Source: Natrinema gari JCM 14663
Lineage (GTDB): Archaea > Halobacteriota > Halobacteria > Halobacteriales > Natrialbaceae
Reading direction: 5' to 3'
Assembly: GCF_000337175.1 (NCBI RefSeq)
Contig: NZ_AOIJ01000040.1
Span: forward strand, 1-64,000
Length of the DNA: 64,000 nucleotides
The position numbers and the translations under genes are program-made. Position 1 is the first letter of the stretch. Every line of letters starts with the position of its first letter. The notes below the pieces were generated by a model. The model was given only the letters and a program-made list of their open reading frames with translations, searched no databases and was not told the DNA's origin. Positions 36,075-44,883 of the stretch are shown here, piece by piece.

Positions 36075-36295
36075 AACTAGCGGCGGCTGCCAGAGCACTG
36101 TCGCACGCTCGTTCAATCGTCTCCTCGAGCGCGTATTTTCGGGGAGACACGACGGTTCCGGCTGCTTCGTTGAAACGGGAGTTTGTCGAATGGATTTGAT
36201 TTTGATTTTAGAGTCCAGAATACCAGACCCAGGGCGGGTCAGCCGAGGAAAATACAGCGATGCTACCGGGCAACGGAATGTCACACCCAAAACCG

Positions 36296-36514
36296 CTACG
36301 CAGATTCGGACGTATCGATGCCCAGGATCCGGTACAAGAGGCAGGTTCGGACGAGTGCAGTCCCGAGGAAAACGATGCCGATCACCAGCGCGACGCCACC
36401 GAGCGTGGTCCCGAACTCGAGTGCGCCGCCGCGTATCACGATGCCGACGGCGGCCAGCACTGCGCCGACGACCGCGCGGACGATCCGGTCTGTCGAGCCC
36501 ATATTGTGTTTCAT
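36296..36514 (-). CDS. DUF2892 membrane protein
   Basis: 72 residues from MKHNMGSTDRIVRAVVGAV. Two hydrophobic helices separated by a short polar turn, then CLLYRILGIDTSESA, the CxxxxxxGIDT end of DUF2892. It is a paralogue of the protein at 16584. The Met at 36514 is chosen because the sequence before it is unrelated; a TATA is not obvious. Confidence 0.78.
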   Translation of the reverse strand: MKHNMGSTDRIVRAVVGAVLAAVGIVIRGGALEFGTTLGGVALVIGIVFLGTALVRTCLLYRILGIDTSESA

Positions 36515-36860
36515 GCCCACAAATACACACAACCAGGAGTTAAGCGTTTTCCGAATTCCGAGTTCCTGGGAGTTATCTGGATGGGGCCGACCCGCCGACT
36601 GCGGCCGCCCACAGGTCGGGGAGGCGTGCGTATCTCGTCGCGTTTCCGACGAGTAGCGACCGATGTCGGTATCGGTCACTCGCGGTCACCAGTTCGGAAC
36701 GCGTTCGATACCTGTCTCTCCCAATCCGTGGCGGGACGAACGGACACAGTCCGACCGGAATCGGAACAGTAACTCGGCACCGACCGGTGCCGTGACATTC
36801 ACGGCGAGAACGATCGCCCTACTTTTGAAGCCAACGGTAGTGGGTAGTAGTGAGATACCA
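36515..36860. other. Intergenic region with a perfect inverted repeat
   Basis: About 345 bases. CGGCACCG-AC-CGGTGCCG at 36775-36792 is a perfect 8-bp inverted repeat with a two-base centre. It lies 68 bases before the next gene and has no T run after it, so it may be an operator rather than a terminator. No gene is seen. Confidence 0.4.
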
Positions 36861-37121
36861 ATGGGAGCGGCAACTGATTCGGACATGGGATTCGGCACGC
36901 GTCTCGTACGGGTGATCGTCTCGATCGTCGTCCTGACCGGCGTGACCGTCGTTCTCGGATACGGCGGCTGGATCGTCTTGTCGCTCACTGCCACAATCGG
37001 CGGGTACGATCCGAAAACAGCCGACGGCGAGTTGCTTCGGGAGCGATTGCTGGAGTGGCCCGACCGCAACAGGGAGGTCATGCGCTCGAACGGGAGGACC
37101 AGCCTGCCGTTGCGACCGTAG
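36861..37121 (+). CDS. Single-helix membrane protein
   Basis: 86 residues from MGAATDSDMGFGTRL. One long hydrophobic helix (about 15-45: VIVSIVVLTGVTVVLGYGGWIVLSLTATIGGY) and a charged cytosolic tail (RERLLEWPDRNREVMR). The longer open frame to 36663 is unrelated. Function unknown; haloarchaeal families with such a tail exist. Confidence 0.5.
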   Translation: MGAATDSDMGFGTRLVRVIVSIVVLTGVTVVLGYGGWIVLSLTATIGGYDPKTADGELLRERLLEWPDRNREVMRSNGRTSLPLRP

Positions 37122-37290
37122 CGACTGCCTGCCCCACACCGGTCGTGATGCCGTCGGACCGAGCGATGTCGGGTCTGTGAGACCTCGAGGGTTCGGGTCG
37201 TCGACTCCGCCTCGGAACGACACGCCGGCACGCGGTGCCGGCGTCGAAATCCGGAAGCTCTTTTCGTTGTGGGCACAATACTGTGCACGA

Positions 37291-37731
37291 ATGACGTTGC
37301 CTATCGATCCCACTCAGCTCGACCCGGACGACATCGGTGCGAAACAGACGACCCTCGAGATGGCCCACGAGGAGGCGATCGAACACGTCCGCGAGGTGTT
37401 CACCGACGCCGGCTTCGGCGTCCCCGTCGAGTTCTCCCCGTCGGAACTGCTGAACGAAAAGGTGGATGCGGACCGCGACCCCTACTACGTGCTCGGCGCG
37501 TGTAACCCGGCCGTGGCCGACCGAGCGCTCGAGGCCAGCGACGGGAAACTCGGCGCGCTGTTCCCGTGTAACGTGGTCGTCTGGGAGGAAGCACCCGGCC
37601 GCCAGCGCGTCTACCACGTCTCGATCATGCGGATCGCGCGGCTCGTCGGGGTGGCACCGGACGACGAGGAGATGGCGGATATCGTCGCCGAAACGGGCGA
37701 CCTCGTCGACGCCGCGTTCGAGGAGCTGTAG
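37291..37731 (+). CDS. DUF302 domain protein
   Basis: 146 residues. Hallmark VLGACNPAVADRALEASDGKLGALFPCNVVVWEE and the N-terminal EEAIEHVREVFTDAGFGVPVEFSPSELLNEKV segment. A paralogue is at 14115. Start at MTLPIDPTQ, two codons after an imperfect CACAATAC half-site (37274-37281). The methyltransferase gene follows after two bases, so they are cotranscribed. Confidence 0.88.
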   Translation: MTLPIDPTQLDPDDIGAKQTTLEMAHEEAIEHVREVFTDAGFGVPVEFSPSELLNEKVDADRDPYYVLGACNPAVADRALEASDGKLGALFPCNVVVWEEAPGRQRVYHVSIMRIARLVGVAPDDEEMADIVAETGDLVDAAFEEL

Positions 37732-37733
37732 CC

Positions 37734-38294
37734 ATGGGCTACCACACGTTCGACGCCGAGCGAGCGGACAAGCTCGAACGGGCCGGACGACGGTATCGCT
37801 TCGTCTCGGCCGAGGAACTGCTGTGGGCGCTCTCGCTCTCGGCTGACGACACCGTCGCCGATCTCGGCAGCGGGACCGGCTTCTTCACCGACGACATCGC
37901 TCCGCATGCCGGCACGGTCTACGCGGTCGACATTCAGGCGGAGATGCAGGAGTACTACCGGGAGAAGGGCGTCCCGGAAAACGTCGAACTCGTAACCAGC
38001 GACGTGAACGATTTGCCGTTCGACGACGGCGAGGTCGACGCCGCGTTTTCGACGATGACCTACCACGAGTTCGCGAGCGACGCCGCGCTCGCGGAGATTC
38101 GACGGGTCCTCGCGCCCGCTGGCCGACTCGTCATCGTCGACTGGGCGGCGACCGGCTCCGACGACCACGGCCCGCCGGTCGACGAGCGCTACAGCGCCGC
38201 CGAAGCGACGGCGGCGCTCCGCGATGCCGGCTTCGCGATCGACCACGAGGCCGTTCGTCCGGAGACGTTCCTGGTGATCGCGACGCTCGAGTAA
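37734..38294 (+). CDS. Class I SAM-dependent methyltransferase
   Basis: 186 residues. Motif I VADLGSGTGFFTDDIAPHAGTVYAVDIQAEMQEYY, then NDLPFDDGEVDAAFSTMTYHEF and RRVLAPAGRLVIVDWAA, as in small-molecule or UbiE-like methyltransferases of the Methyltransf_11 type. It starts two bases after the DUF302 stop and is translated together with it. Substrate unknown. Confidence 0.88.
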   Translation: MGYHTFDAERADKLERAGRRYRFVSAEELLWALSLSADDTVADLGSGTGFFTDDIAPHAGTVYAVDIQAEMQEYYREKGVPENVELVTSDVNDLPFDDGEVDAAFSTMTYHEFASDAALAEIRRVLAPAGRLVIVDWAATGSDDHGPPVDERYSAAEATAALRDAGFAIDHEAVRPETFLVIATLE

Positions 38295-38326
38295 GGACGC
38301 GGCCACCCCGTTCCGGTTTTTGCGAT

Positions 38327-38584
38327 CTAGAACCTGTTGAGCATACGCGGTGGAATCGCTAGGAGGACGACGGCAACGATCGCGATCAGGCCCAGCGCGG
38401 CGAGCAGGCCGACCAACAGGTCGGACTGAACCCCCTGGTCGATGTGCTCGAGGCCGGGAAAGAGGGCGATCGCGGTGCCCAGAACGGCCAGCGTCGCGCC
38501 GACCATCGTCACTTCGCGGGACCGGAACGCGAGGAGGTTGGTGACGAACTGTTCGATGTCGACTGTCGATTCGGGGGCACTCAT
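38327..38584 (-). CDS. Small membrane protein
   Basis: 85 residues from MSAPESTVDIEQFVTNLL. Two hydrophobic helices (about 27-45 and 54-78: DLLVGLLAALGLIAIVAVVLLAIP). The longer open frame up to 38770 adds an unrelated Arg/Ser-rich N-terminus. No family recognised. Confidence 0.55.
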   Translation of the reverse strand: MSAPESTVDIEQFVTNLLAFRSREVTMVGATLAVLGTAIALFPGLEHIDQGVQSDLLVGLLAALGLIAIVAVVLLAIPPRMLNRF

Positions 38585-39119
38585 CCGATTTCGAAGGTGA
38601 ATGGAGACGACGCAACGCCGCCGTTTCGATGCCGTTGCCACGGCCGACGGATGGCCCTGCGCACAGCGGCGAAACTCCTCCCGTCTCGAGTCGCCTCGGG
38701 TCTCGCAGACCGACGAGTGAGACGCGCTCGCGGCGACCGTGTCGATTGACTCGACAAACCGATGCGTCACAGATAGGAGTAATAGTATCCGGGATTCGGC
38801 GGCGTACGGCAGTTGTCGTTCACGGCTCGGCGGTTGCGGGTAGAAAACGGAGCTGTCGAACTGTGTGATGAGGTGGGTTCTGGATTGGTTGTGGGGTGTG
38901 GCTAAAGGTACACATCACAATACACCGCATTGCTCCGCGGCAGCAGAGTAGAAAGTTATTTGTGGTTCTATAAATAATAAAATCATAGGGAATAAGCTCC
39001 AGACGAAGAAGCAACTGCAACAAGAGAAACGGGCAAAATTAGAGGCAAAGACATTCGAGCGCTTCAATTAGACAGATGAAGTACGATGAAAGAGATAAAG
39101 TACTCCGGTACTAAGACAT
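38585..39119. other. Left border of the AT-rich island; promoter of the toxin-antitoxin pair
   Basis: Base composition changes from GC-rich to AT-rich at about 38870-38960. The last 30 bases hold AGTAC-TCCG-GTACT at 39099-39112, a palindrome eight bases before the start codon of the next gene, with a third GTAC at 39081. This is a probable operator. No gene is recognised in the rest. Confidence 0.5.
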
Positions 39120-40148
39120 ATGCACATGCTCACTCCTGGGGATGAGGAATCCCTCCTTATGGACATAAAAGAGGGAATTCAGTATGCCCTTTATCTTGGC
39201 AAGCAAGAGGGACGGTTCACAGAGGATGAGATTCGGCTTGACAGGATTCGTCTGAATAAACTTCAGTACATCGTGAATGAAGATCGGGATTTAGGGCTAA
39301 CATTTGGATGGTTCAAATATGGACCTGCCCCAGAAGACGTTACTACGGACGCTGGAATAGAACTTGGTCCTCGGCAGGGAGATGAAATTGATCATCTGGA
39401 GGAAACGAGACTTCCCAGCAGAGATTTCCTTACCACGGAAGCATTTGCATATTATTTCCTTGAGAATTTGAATGGCGAATTTAATGAAATTGTGACTACA
39501 GAAGGGACTAAGACTTATTTGGAGGACTTCTACAAAAAATATGCACCAAATGACGAGTATGCTGCTAGGTTTACTGATCTGTATATAGAAAGTGCCCGAC
39601 TCCAACAAACGCTTGATATAATCGGAAACAACAAGGAATGGCATGATAATTCGACAGAATATTACTACGAACTGAATAGAAAGTTTGTACCGGTTAGTGA
39701 GGAACTATCCAAGCACGAATCTTTAGAACATACTCGAGAACCTCTAGAAGAGTACCGAAAATTATTGACTAGTATTATTTCAGAAGCAGATGCAAAAGAG
39801 GAGTTGTCAACACCCCAACAGGCATTCATCAATAATGCTATTCGTAAATTCTACAACACGATTTGGGATTTTGTAGCTCAGGAGTTATCTCTCCGGACCA
39901 TGCGTGGCGATAACGTAGGCGAGTTGCGTCCAGATGTGGAAACAAACGCCGAGAAATACCGAGACGGTCTGTGGAAAAAAGAATTGAGATCTCTCAAGGA
40001 AAGAAGACATTCTGTGGATCTAGAACCCGACTTAGAGGACATTGAGGAACTAGATTCAGAGGGAAATCCGGGAAATGACGGACAGACTCTCAGCGGAGAA
40101 CTGATTGAACAAGTCTCTACTATGGGATCAGAGGTGATCAAGGAGTGA
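39120..40148 (+). CDS. Panacea-like (DUF4065-type) antitoxin candidate
   Basis: 342 residues, AT-rich coding. The segment RLNKLQYIVNEDRDLGLTFGWFKYGPAPEDVT (about 47-78) matches the core of Panacea/SocA-like domains, where KL.Y......G......YGPVP is conserved. The rest is charged and helical with a disordered acidic C-terminus (LEPDLEDIEELDSEGNPGND). Its stop overlaps the start of a PemK/MazF-type gene by four bases, the usual layout of a toxin-antitoxin pair with the antitoxin first. The assignment is by motif only. Confidence 0.65.
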   Translation: MHMLTPGDEESLLMDIKEGIQYALYLGKQEGRFTEDEIRLDRIRLNKLQYIVNEDRDLGLTFGWFKYGPAPEDVTTDAGIELGPRQGDEIDHLEETRLPSRDFLTTEAFAYYFLENLNGEFNEIVTTEGTKTYLEDFYKKYAPNDEYAARFTDLYIESARLQQTLDIIGNNKEWHDNSTEYYYELNRKFVPVSEELSKHESLEHTREPLEEYRKLLTSIISEADAKEELSTPQQAFINNAIRKFYNTIWDFVAQELSLRTMRGDNVGELRPDVETNAEKYRDGLWKKELRSLKERRHSVDLEPDLEDIEELDSEGNPGNDGQTLSGELIEQVSTMGSEVIKE

Positions 40149-40516
40149 GTTTCCCTAATTATGGAGACCTCATCCACGTCAATTTTAGACCAAGTCATCA
40201 ATCTGACCCCGGTGAGTTTGAGGATCCACATCCTGCAGTTGTGATTCAATATACCTGTGATAACGATAGAGCAGTAGTGGTGGCCCCAATTTCGTCACGC
40301 GATCAGCAGAGTAGATCACGCGAAGTGAAATTACCTGGGACAGTTGATGGACTAGATAATGACTCGGTAGCTATTTTAAATCTGATTACTACTGTATCTT
40401 TTGAGGGCCGGATAAGAGCAGACGGAGATGACTCTGCTTCTTGGCGTCTTGGTCAAGTTCCTCCAAGAAAAATGGAAGAGATACAGGAGAAGTTAGAACG
40501 TCTCTTCCTAATATAG
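40145..40516 (+). CDS. PemK/MazF-type toxin
   Basis: 123 residues from GTG at 40145. NYGDLIHVNFRPSHQSDPGEFEDPHPAVVIQYTCDNDRAVVVAPISS has the fold start of MazF-like ribonucleases (G..v.v.f.p....G....RPavVi), although the Arg before P is replaced by His. Later DNDSVAILNLITTVSFEGRI matches the SxV...Q.RTI.. zone. It likely cleaves RNA when free of the upstream antitoxin. The GTGA overlap indicates coupled translation. Confidence 0.78.
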   Translation: MSFPNYGDLIHVNFRPSHQSDPGEFEDPHPAVVIQYTCDNDRAVVVAPISSRDQQSRSREVKLPGTVDGLDNDSVAILNLITTVSFEGRIRADGDDSASWRLGQVPPRKMEEIQEKLERLFLI

Positions 40517-40902
40517 TTGTTCTCGAGATAGCGTATTATCCTTACTGCACTCGATGTCGATGGATGAATATGATTGAAGACTTATATGTGGGCCAGTAGG
40601 GTATTGATTCTATTGGATCCCCTCAGATATAACCTACTTTCGTCTTGGTAGTACCTTCAGAAGACAAACCCACTGCTTCTCCACTATATACTGCACGCCG
40701 ACAAAAATCCGTCTTCCGGATATGCACACGAACGGGGATTGACCGTGTGTATAACCGAAATCAATCGTAGAGGCTTACATAATTACTGTATGCTATCCCT
40801 CCCAAATTCTGTAACTCAAAATCGATATTCGACAGCATGAGATCGGAAGCTTGTATTCACCAACAGAGTAACCGCGTCCTGAGGAGGAGACTAAAGACAC
40901 CT
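40517..40902. other. AT-rich intergenic region, no feature seen
   Basis: About 385 bases between the toxin gene and a convergent winged-helix gene. I see no ORF above background, RNA or repeat. Confidence 0.45.
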
Positions 40903-41205
40903 TTAATTTGTGTCTTCAGTTGGCTCGAGTTCGCTCGCATCGAGTTTTTCAGCGAGATATGCTTCACCATCGTCGGTAATTCCATAGAGGCCACGCGAGA
41001 TTCGGTCAAGCAGGCCGTACTCGGCAAGCACAGGACACCGGTTTCGAGCGTGGCCGGCACTGGGGCCGCCGAGATCTTCGATTGCTGTTGGAGTCAGGTT
41101 CCCGTACTCGCGGATAAGTTCGAGAATTTTGTCGTCCGATGGAACCATCCACTCGGCTTCCTGGCGCATTTCACTCGAGAGATTGGAAGCAATGGACATA
41201 CGCAT
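40903..41205 (-). CDS. PhiH1-repressor-like winged-helix protein
   Basis: 100 residues (or 88 if the Met at 41169 is used). EWMVPSDDKILELIREYGNLTPTAIEDLGGPSAGHARNRCPVLAEYGLLDRISRGLYGITDDGEAYLAEKLD is a winged helix-turn-helix of the haloviral PhiH1-repressor type. Several such genes occur in haloarchaeal mobile DNA. A perfect palindrome 60 bases before its start may be its operator. It is convergent with the toxin gene. Confidence 0.78.
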   Translation of the reverse strand: MRMSIASNLSSEMRQEAEWMVPSDDKILELIREYGNLTPTAIEDLGGPSAGHARNRCPVLAEYGLLDRISRGLYGITDDGEAYLAEKLDASELEPTEDTN

Positions 41206-41264
41206 ACTGGTTGTGGGTTTTTTCTGGCTACTAGTCCATAAGTAATTGTATTAGACAATCATCT

Positions 41265-41281
41265 ACTGACGAGTCGTCAGT
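41265..41281 (-). promoter_or_regulatory. Palindrome upstream of the winged-helix gene
   Basis: ACTGACGA-G-TCGTCAGT, perfect eight-base arms around one base. It lies 60 bases before the start codon, close to an AATTACTTAT stretch that could serve as TATA. It is the best operator candidate for this repressor-like gene. Confidence 0.55.
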
Positions 41282-41397
41282 AAGTTATATTAGCAGTCGG
41301 TGATAATTAGCTGTTGATCCGCCCCTTCTGGACTGCGAAGGTCCAGCGTGCTGGAGACACGCCGGGGTCGGGTCAGCCTCTGCACGAGGGTCCGACC

Positions 41398-42183
41398 ATG
41401 CGAAACGAACGCTCGAGGGGCAATGAATATTGCTCCACAGACGACGGTATCACCGGCCAGTCGACTGGCCGCGAGAACAGCCCAGCCGCCACCGGTCCCG
41501 CCGACCGCACCGCGATCGGCGTCGACCTCGGGGAGCACAACCTCTACACCGCGTGTCCGTCGCCCATGCCGGACTGGAAGGGTGCCTACGCGATCCCCGG
41601 CGACGACCTCTGCGCTCGCCTCGACGCGCTTCGCGACCGCGTCGCCGCGCTGCTTGCCGACGCCGACCGCGAGACGATCGTCGCACACGTCCGCCACCGT
41701 CGGGCGGCCCTGCTCGAAACGCTCGACGACGCGGCGCGGGAACTCTGTGACTACGCGAGCGCGTACGACCACCCCGTGCTCGTCACCGAGGACAGCCACT
41801 ACGGGCCGGACCTGTGGGCGTGGCTGACCGACCCCGATGCCCACCGCGGCACGGCGTGGCTGCTCCCGACGGCCCATCTGCGCCTGCGGACGGTCGCCGC
41901 CGAGTACGGCATCGAAGTCGCGACGGTGCCCGTCGCCTACTCCTCCCAGGAGTGTCACGGCTGCGGGACCATCGGCGACCGACGGCTCCACCAGACGTTC
42001 CGCTGTACCAACCCGGACTGTCACGTCGAAACGGTCTACGCCGATTACAACGCCGCGAAGGTCCTCGCACAGCGGTACTACCCCAACCAGCGGTGTGCGT
42101 ACCGCCCCCCGCGCTCGACCGACGAGCGAGCGGCGCTCGTCGCCGACGGCGGGCCGCCGCGGTCCCACCAGGACGGCGCGTAA
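41398..42183 (+). CDS. RuvC-only TnpB-like protein
   Basis: 261 residues. The RuvC triad is complete: D43 in GVDLGEHNL, E131 in VLVTEDSHYG and D216 in YADYNAAKVLAQ. A zinc finger (C186-x2-C189, C203-x4-C208) sits before the third acidic residue, as in IS200/IS605 TnpB. The recognition and WED parts of TnpB (about 200 residues) are absent; only a disordered 35-residue tail precedes RuvC. Start at MRNERSRG; the frame stays open to 41314. It is not flanked by TnpA or hairpin ends that I can see, and it lies 177 bases before a coiled-coil gene. Confidence 0.82.
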   Translation: MRNERSRGNEYCSTDDGITGQSTGRENSPAATGPADRTAIGVDLGEHNLYTACPSPMPDWKGAYAIPGDDLCARLDALRDRVAALLADADRETIVAHVRHRRAALLETLDDAARELCDYASAYDHPVLVTEDSHYGPDLWAWLTDPDAHRGTAWLLPTAHLRLRTVAAEYGIEVATVPVAYSSQECHGCGTIGDRRLHQTFRCTNPDCHVETVYADYNAAKVLAQRYYPNQRCAYRPPRSTDERAALVADGGPPRSHQDGA

Positions 42184-42360
42184 CGCCCGCCGCCTGCGGG
42201 TCGCCGCTCGAGCCGGGGGCCGGGCGACCTCGAGTCGATGCCGTGGAGCCGCGTACCAGTTGCTCGTCCGCCGCTCCCCGTCCGTCCTCCGACTCCGTAT
42301 GACCACCACGCGCCGGCTGTATCGGCTTGCCAACCACCCCCTCCCACGACTCACGACGAC

Positions 42361-43257
42361 ATGAGCACGAACGCCGACCACTCCGACCCGACCGCATCGA
42401 CCGTCCAGACGCTGGCATCCGAACTCGAGGCGCTCCGCGAGCGGATCGATACGCTCGAAGCCAGCCTCGCGCGGAAGACCGATCGCCTCGACCGCCTCGC
42501 GTCCGCACTCGAACGGGAGCGGGCGGCAAACGAGCGTCTCGAAGCCCGGCTCGAGGAACTCGAGGGCGCGCACGCGCCGCTCGAAGCGCGACTCGACGCC
42601 CACGAAAAGAAACTGAACGCGAACAAGGACCGCGTCGGCGAACTCCAGGCCCGCGAACTCGAGAAGGGTGCCCATCTGCTCGCGGCGAACGTCGACGAGA
42701 GCGAGCTCGACGTCGCCGGCGGTCGCCTCGAGCGAGTTCGCAAGGACGACGGCGAGCAGTACTTCCGACTGCCCGATAGCGACGACCCCCTCGAGCGCGG
42801 CGGCGATGTCGCGTTAGCACACGGCGACCTCCTGCCGATTCAGCAACTCGCGAAAATGGACGATGACGGCCTCCGTGCAACCACGTCCTCGCTCCCCTCG
42901 CGGCTCGCTGCGACGCTCTGGAAGGCGCGCACCGATCCGAGTGTCGGAGACGACCCGTGGAAGAACGGGTGCAAGACCGTCCGGGAGTACGTTACGGCAA
43001 GCGATATGAAACACTGGATCCGCCGTCAGGAGACGGGGATCAGCGACGACTACGCGAAGAAACTCGTCTCGCGGACGATCGACGCGTTGCTCGACCTCTC
43101 GAAGCACCGACTGGCGGTCGAACGGAGACGCCAGCGCAAGAACGGCCTCGAGTACACCGAGCGCCGCGTCGTGCTGATGGCGGATGCGGATGTCCCCGGC
43201 GACCGCCCGAGCGCAACCGAAGGGGACAGTCCGGAGACAGCTGACGTCGACGGCTGA
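42361..43257 (+). CDS. Coiled-coil protein with C-terminal helical DNA-binding-like domain
   Basis: 298 residues. A long coiled coil runs about 20-115 (TLASELEALRERIDTLEASLARKTDRL and following heptads). A linker is followed by a helical domain 185-275 (KNGCKTVREYVTASDMKHWIRRQETGISDDYAKKLVSRTIDALLDLS) that resembles a winged helix. The tail is acidic. It is in the same direction as the TnpB-like gene and its composition is similar to it, so they probably form a module. Function unknown. Confidence 0.75.
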   Translation: MSTNADHSDPTASTVQTLASELEALRERIDTLEASLARKTDRLDRLASALERERAANERLEARLEELEGAHAPLEARLDAHEKKLNANKDRVGELQARELEKGAHLLAANVDESELDVAGGRLERVRKDDGEQYFRLPDSDDPLERGGDVALAHGDLLPIQQLAKMDDDGLRATTSSLPSRLAATLWKARTDPSVGDDPWKNGCKTVREYVTASDMKHWIRRQETGISDDYAKKLVSRTIDALLDLSKHRLAVERRRQRKNGLEYTERRVVLMADADVPGDRPSATEGDSPETADVDG

Positions 43258-43949
43258 CGCTGTCCCCGGATCTCCACCCCCACCCTGAGAGGGCGGTTAA
43301 CTCTCCCCGACGAACGAACCCCCACACTGATTGTGGTCGTGTACGCGTCCGCGTAGTCGTCCATCCGTCCCGCGATCGGTCGGCGACGGTCGAGGCTCAC
43401 CGACTGCTCGAGCCGGGTCACCGAAGACGTCAGCTGTCACCGGAGCGAGTGGTGGTCCAGCCGTGAACGCGGTCCCGGATCGATTCGGCAGTCGTCCGGT
43501 GACGTGTCGGTTTGTCTTCTCCCATTTCGGCCTCGGGGTCGAGCGCCTCGAGAGTGCGGACACCACCGCGGAGCGTGCGATCGACACTGCTCTCGAGGAG
43601 TCCCCTGCCGTTCGCCAGGAGTTGCCATTGATCGATGTCGATCTCGGTGTGCGCGATGAAACGGTCGTGGGACGGTCGACTGAAGACGGTCAAACGGTGA
43701 CCGAACCCGAGACTGGCACTGTACGGTCAGCGGGTGGCTCGGAGCCCGATGCACTCCACTTCTATCTCGCGGGCTCGCGCCAGTTGTGTGCGCGGTGTAA
43801 TCCCGGCGGTTCGGCGACGTCTGGACGCGCGACCTCGAGAAGCATCCCGTGTCCAACCGATGAGCGGCCGACCGGTCGTCGACGTGAGGCAGGCGTGGCT
43901 CACATTGGACACACGACAACCGCTGAGTGGACTGGCTCACAATGTACAC
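43258..43949. other. Island interval, no supported gene
   Basis: About 690 bases. An 87-residue frame on the minus strand (43430-43693) and a long plus-strand frame oppose each other with no family resemblance. Some degraded plasmid-like sequence is likely. I make no call. Confidence 0.4.
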
Positions 43950-44229
43950 ATGATGAGAAGCGACAAAAAGCGCGTTCAGTTTCGGGCACCCCACCGACTC
44001 ATCGACCGGACCGATGCACTCGCGGATGTCCTCGAGGAGGACCGGACGAATGTCCTCGTGACTGCGCTATGAGGCGACGCACGACGACGCGCTCATGCAG
44101 GAAATCGCGGCCGCCTACGACGACGGGATCCCTTTCGAGCAACTTAAGTCGCTCGTCGGTGCCGACTATTTTCATCACAACAACCCCTCAAGCATGACAC
44201 GGCCAAAGGACAGTCAGTTAGAGAAATGA
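43950..44229 (+). pseudogene. Ribbon-helix-helix protein, frameshifted
   Basis: The first frame, from ATG 43950, reads MMRSDKKRVQFRAPHRLIDR and on to RTNVLVTAL, a haloarchaeal ribbon-helix-helix antitoxin-like N-terminus (VQFRAP...L..R.DALADVL.EDRT.VLV.AL), then stops at 44070. The next frame continues with RYEATHDDALMQEIAAAYDD and IPFEQLKSLVGADY, as in intact relatives. Residues between TAL and YEAT are missing, so a small deletion, not a one-base homopolymer error, is likely. Past ADY the sequence no longer resembles the family. Confidence 0.7.
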
Positions 44230-44232
44230 ATG

Positions 44233-44883
44233 TTATAGGAAGATCGCATCAATCGCGTAGTAAGCGAACATCATACCAAAGCCGATCAGTAGAAGACCTG
44301 CACCGATGGAAAAATACCGAAGTAGTTTCGCTGTTACAAATCGTCGTCCATAGTGGATTGCTGTTGCGAGCCCAAGATCCCAGAAAGTAATGCCAACGAA
44401 AATAGACGCACTATACAATAGTGCTACCTCTATTCCTACCTGATTAACTGTCGTAGCTAATACTGATCCATAGATTCCAATCCAGAATACGATATTCAAT
44501 GGGTTTGAGATAGCAATTAAAAAGCCAGATAAGAACGAACGGGACAGAGGTTCTTGACGACCGCCATCGGATTTTAACCCAGTTTCGAAATTGGTTGTGT
44601 TTTGGGAATCCATGATCGACTCGTAGCCCAGATAACTGAGAACTACAGCGCCAAATACCCACATAACTGCTTGTGCTAATGTTGTTGTGAGTTTTTCAGA
44701 CAATCCAAAGTATATTAAAAACATCAATACAAGATCAGCTGTCATTCCGCCAACACCGACAAGCCATGAATTCCAAAATCCATCTTTTAGACCTTGGTTC
44801 ACTATTTTGATATTGATTGGACCAATCGGTATTGACAGAGCGAAACCAAGAAGAATGTACTGAAACGCTTCGGTGGCAATCAT
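44233..44883 (-). CDS. LysE/RhtB-family exporter
   Basis: 216 residues, six hydrophobic helices. ILLGFALSIPIGPINIKIVNQGLKDGFWNSWLVGVGGMTADLVLMFLIYFG is the first-helix signature of LysE translocators, and FLIAISNPLNIVFWIGIYG the SNP motif. It exports amino acids or similar small solutes. AT-rich codons and its place in the island suggest acquisition by transfer. Its start overlaps the stop of the upstream YqcI/YcgG gene. Confidence 0.88.
   Translation of the reverse strand: MIATEAFQYILLGFALSIPIGPINIKIVNQGLKDGFWNSWLVGVGGMTADLVLMFLIYFGLSEKLTTTLAQAVMWVFGAVVLSYLGYESIMDSQNTTNFETGLKSDGGRQEPLSRSFLSGFLIAISNPLNIVFWIGIYGSVLATTVNQVGIEVALLYSASIFVGITFWDLGLATAIHYGRRFVTAKLLRYFSIGAGLLLIGFGMMFAYYAIDAIFL

Noticed and set aside
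37274-37281. CACAATAC before the DUF302 gene as a member of the regulon
   Set aside because: Only one arm fits and it lies within the leader, not upstream of a TATA. The local GCACA/TGTGC symmetry is a different palindrome.
41290-42675. 461-residue minus-strand frame across the TnpB-like gene
   Set aside because: It is the mirror of the RuvC-containing plus-strand frame, which has clear motifs. No motif is present in this one.
43430-43693. 87-residue minus-strand frame
   Set aside because: No domain, and it is opposed by an equally long plus-strand frame. Not enough to call a gene.
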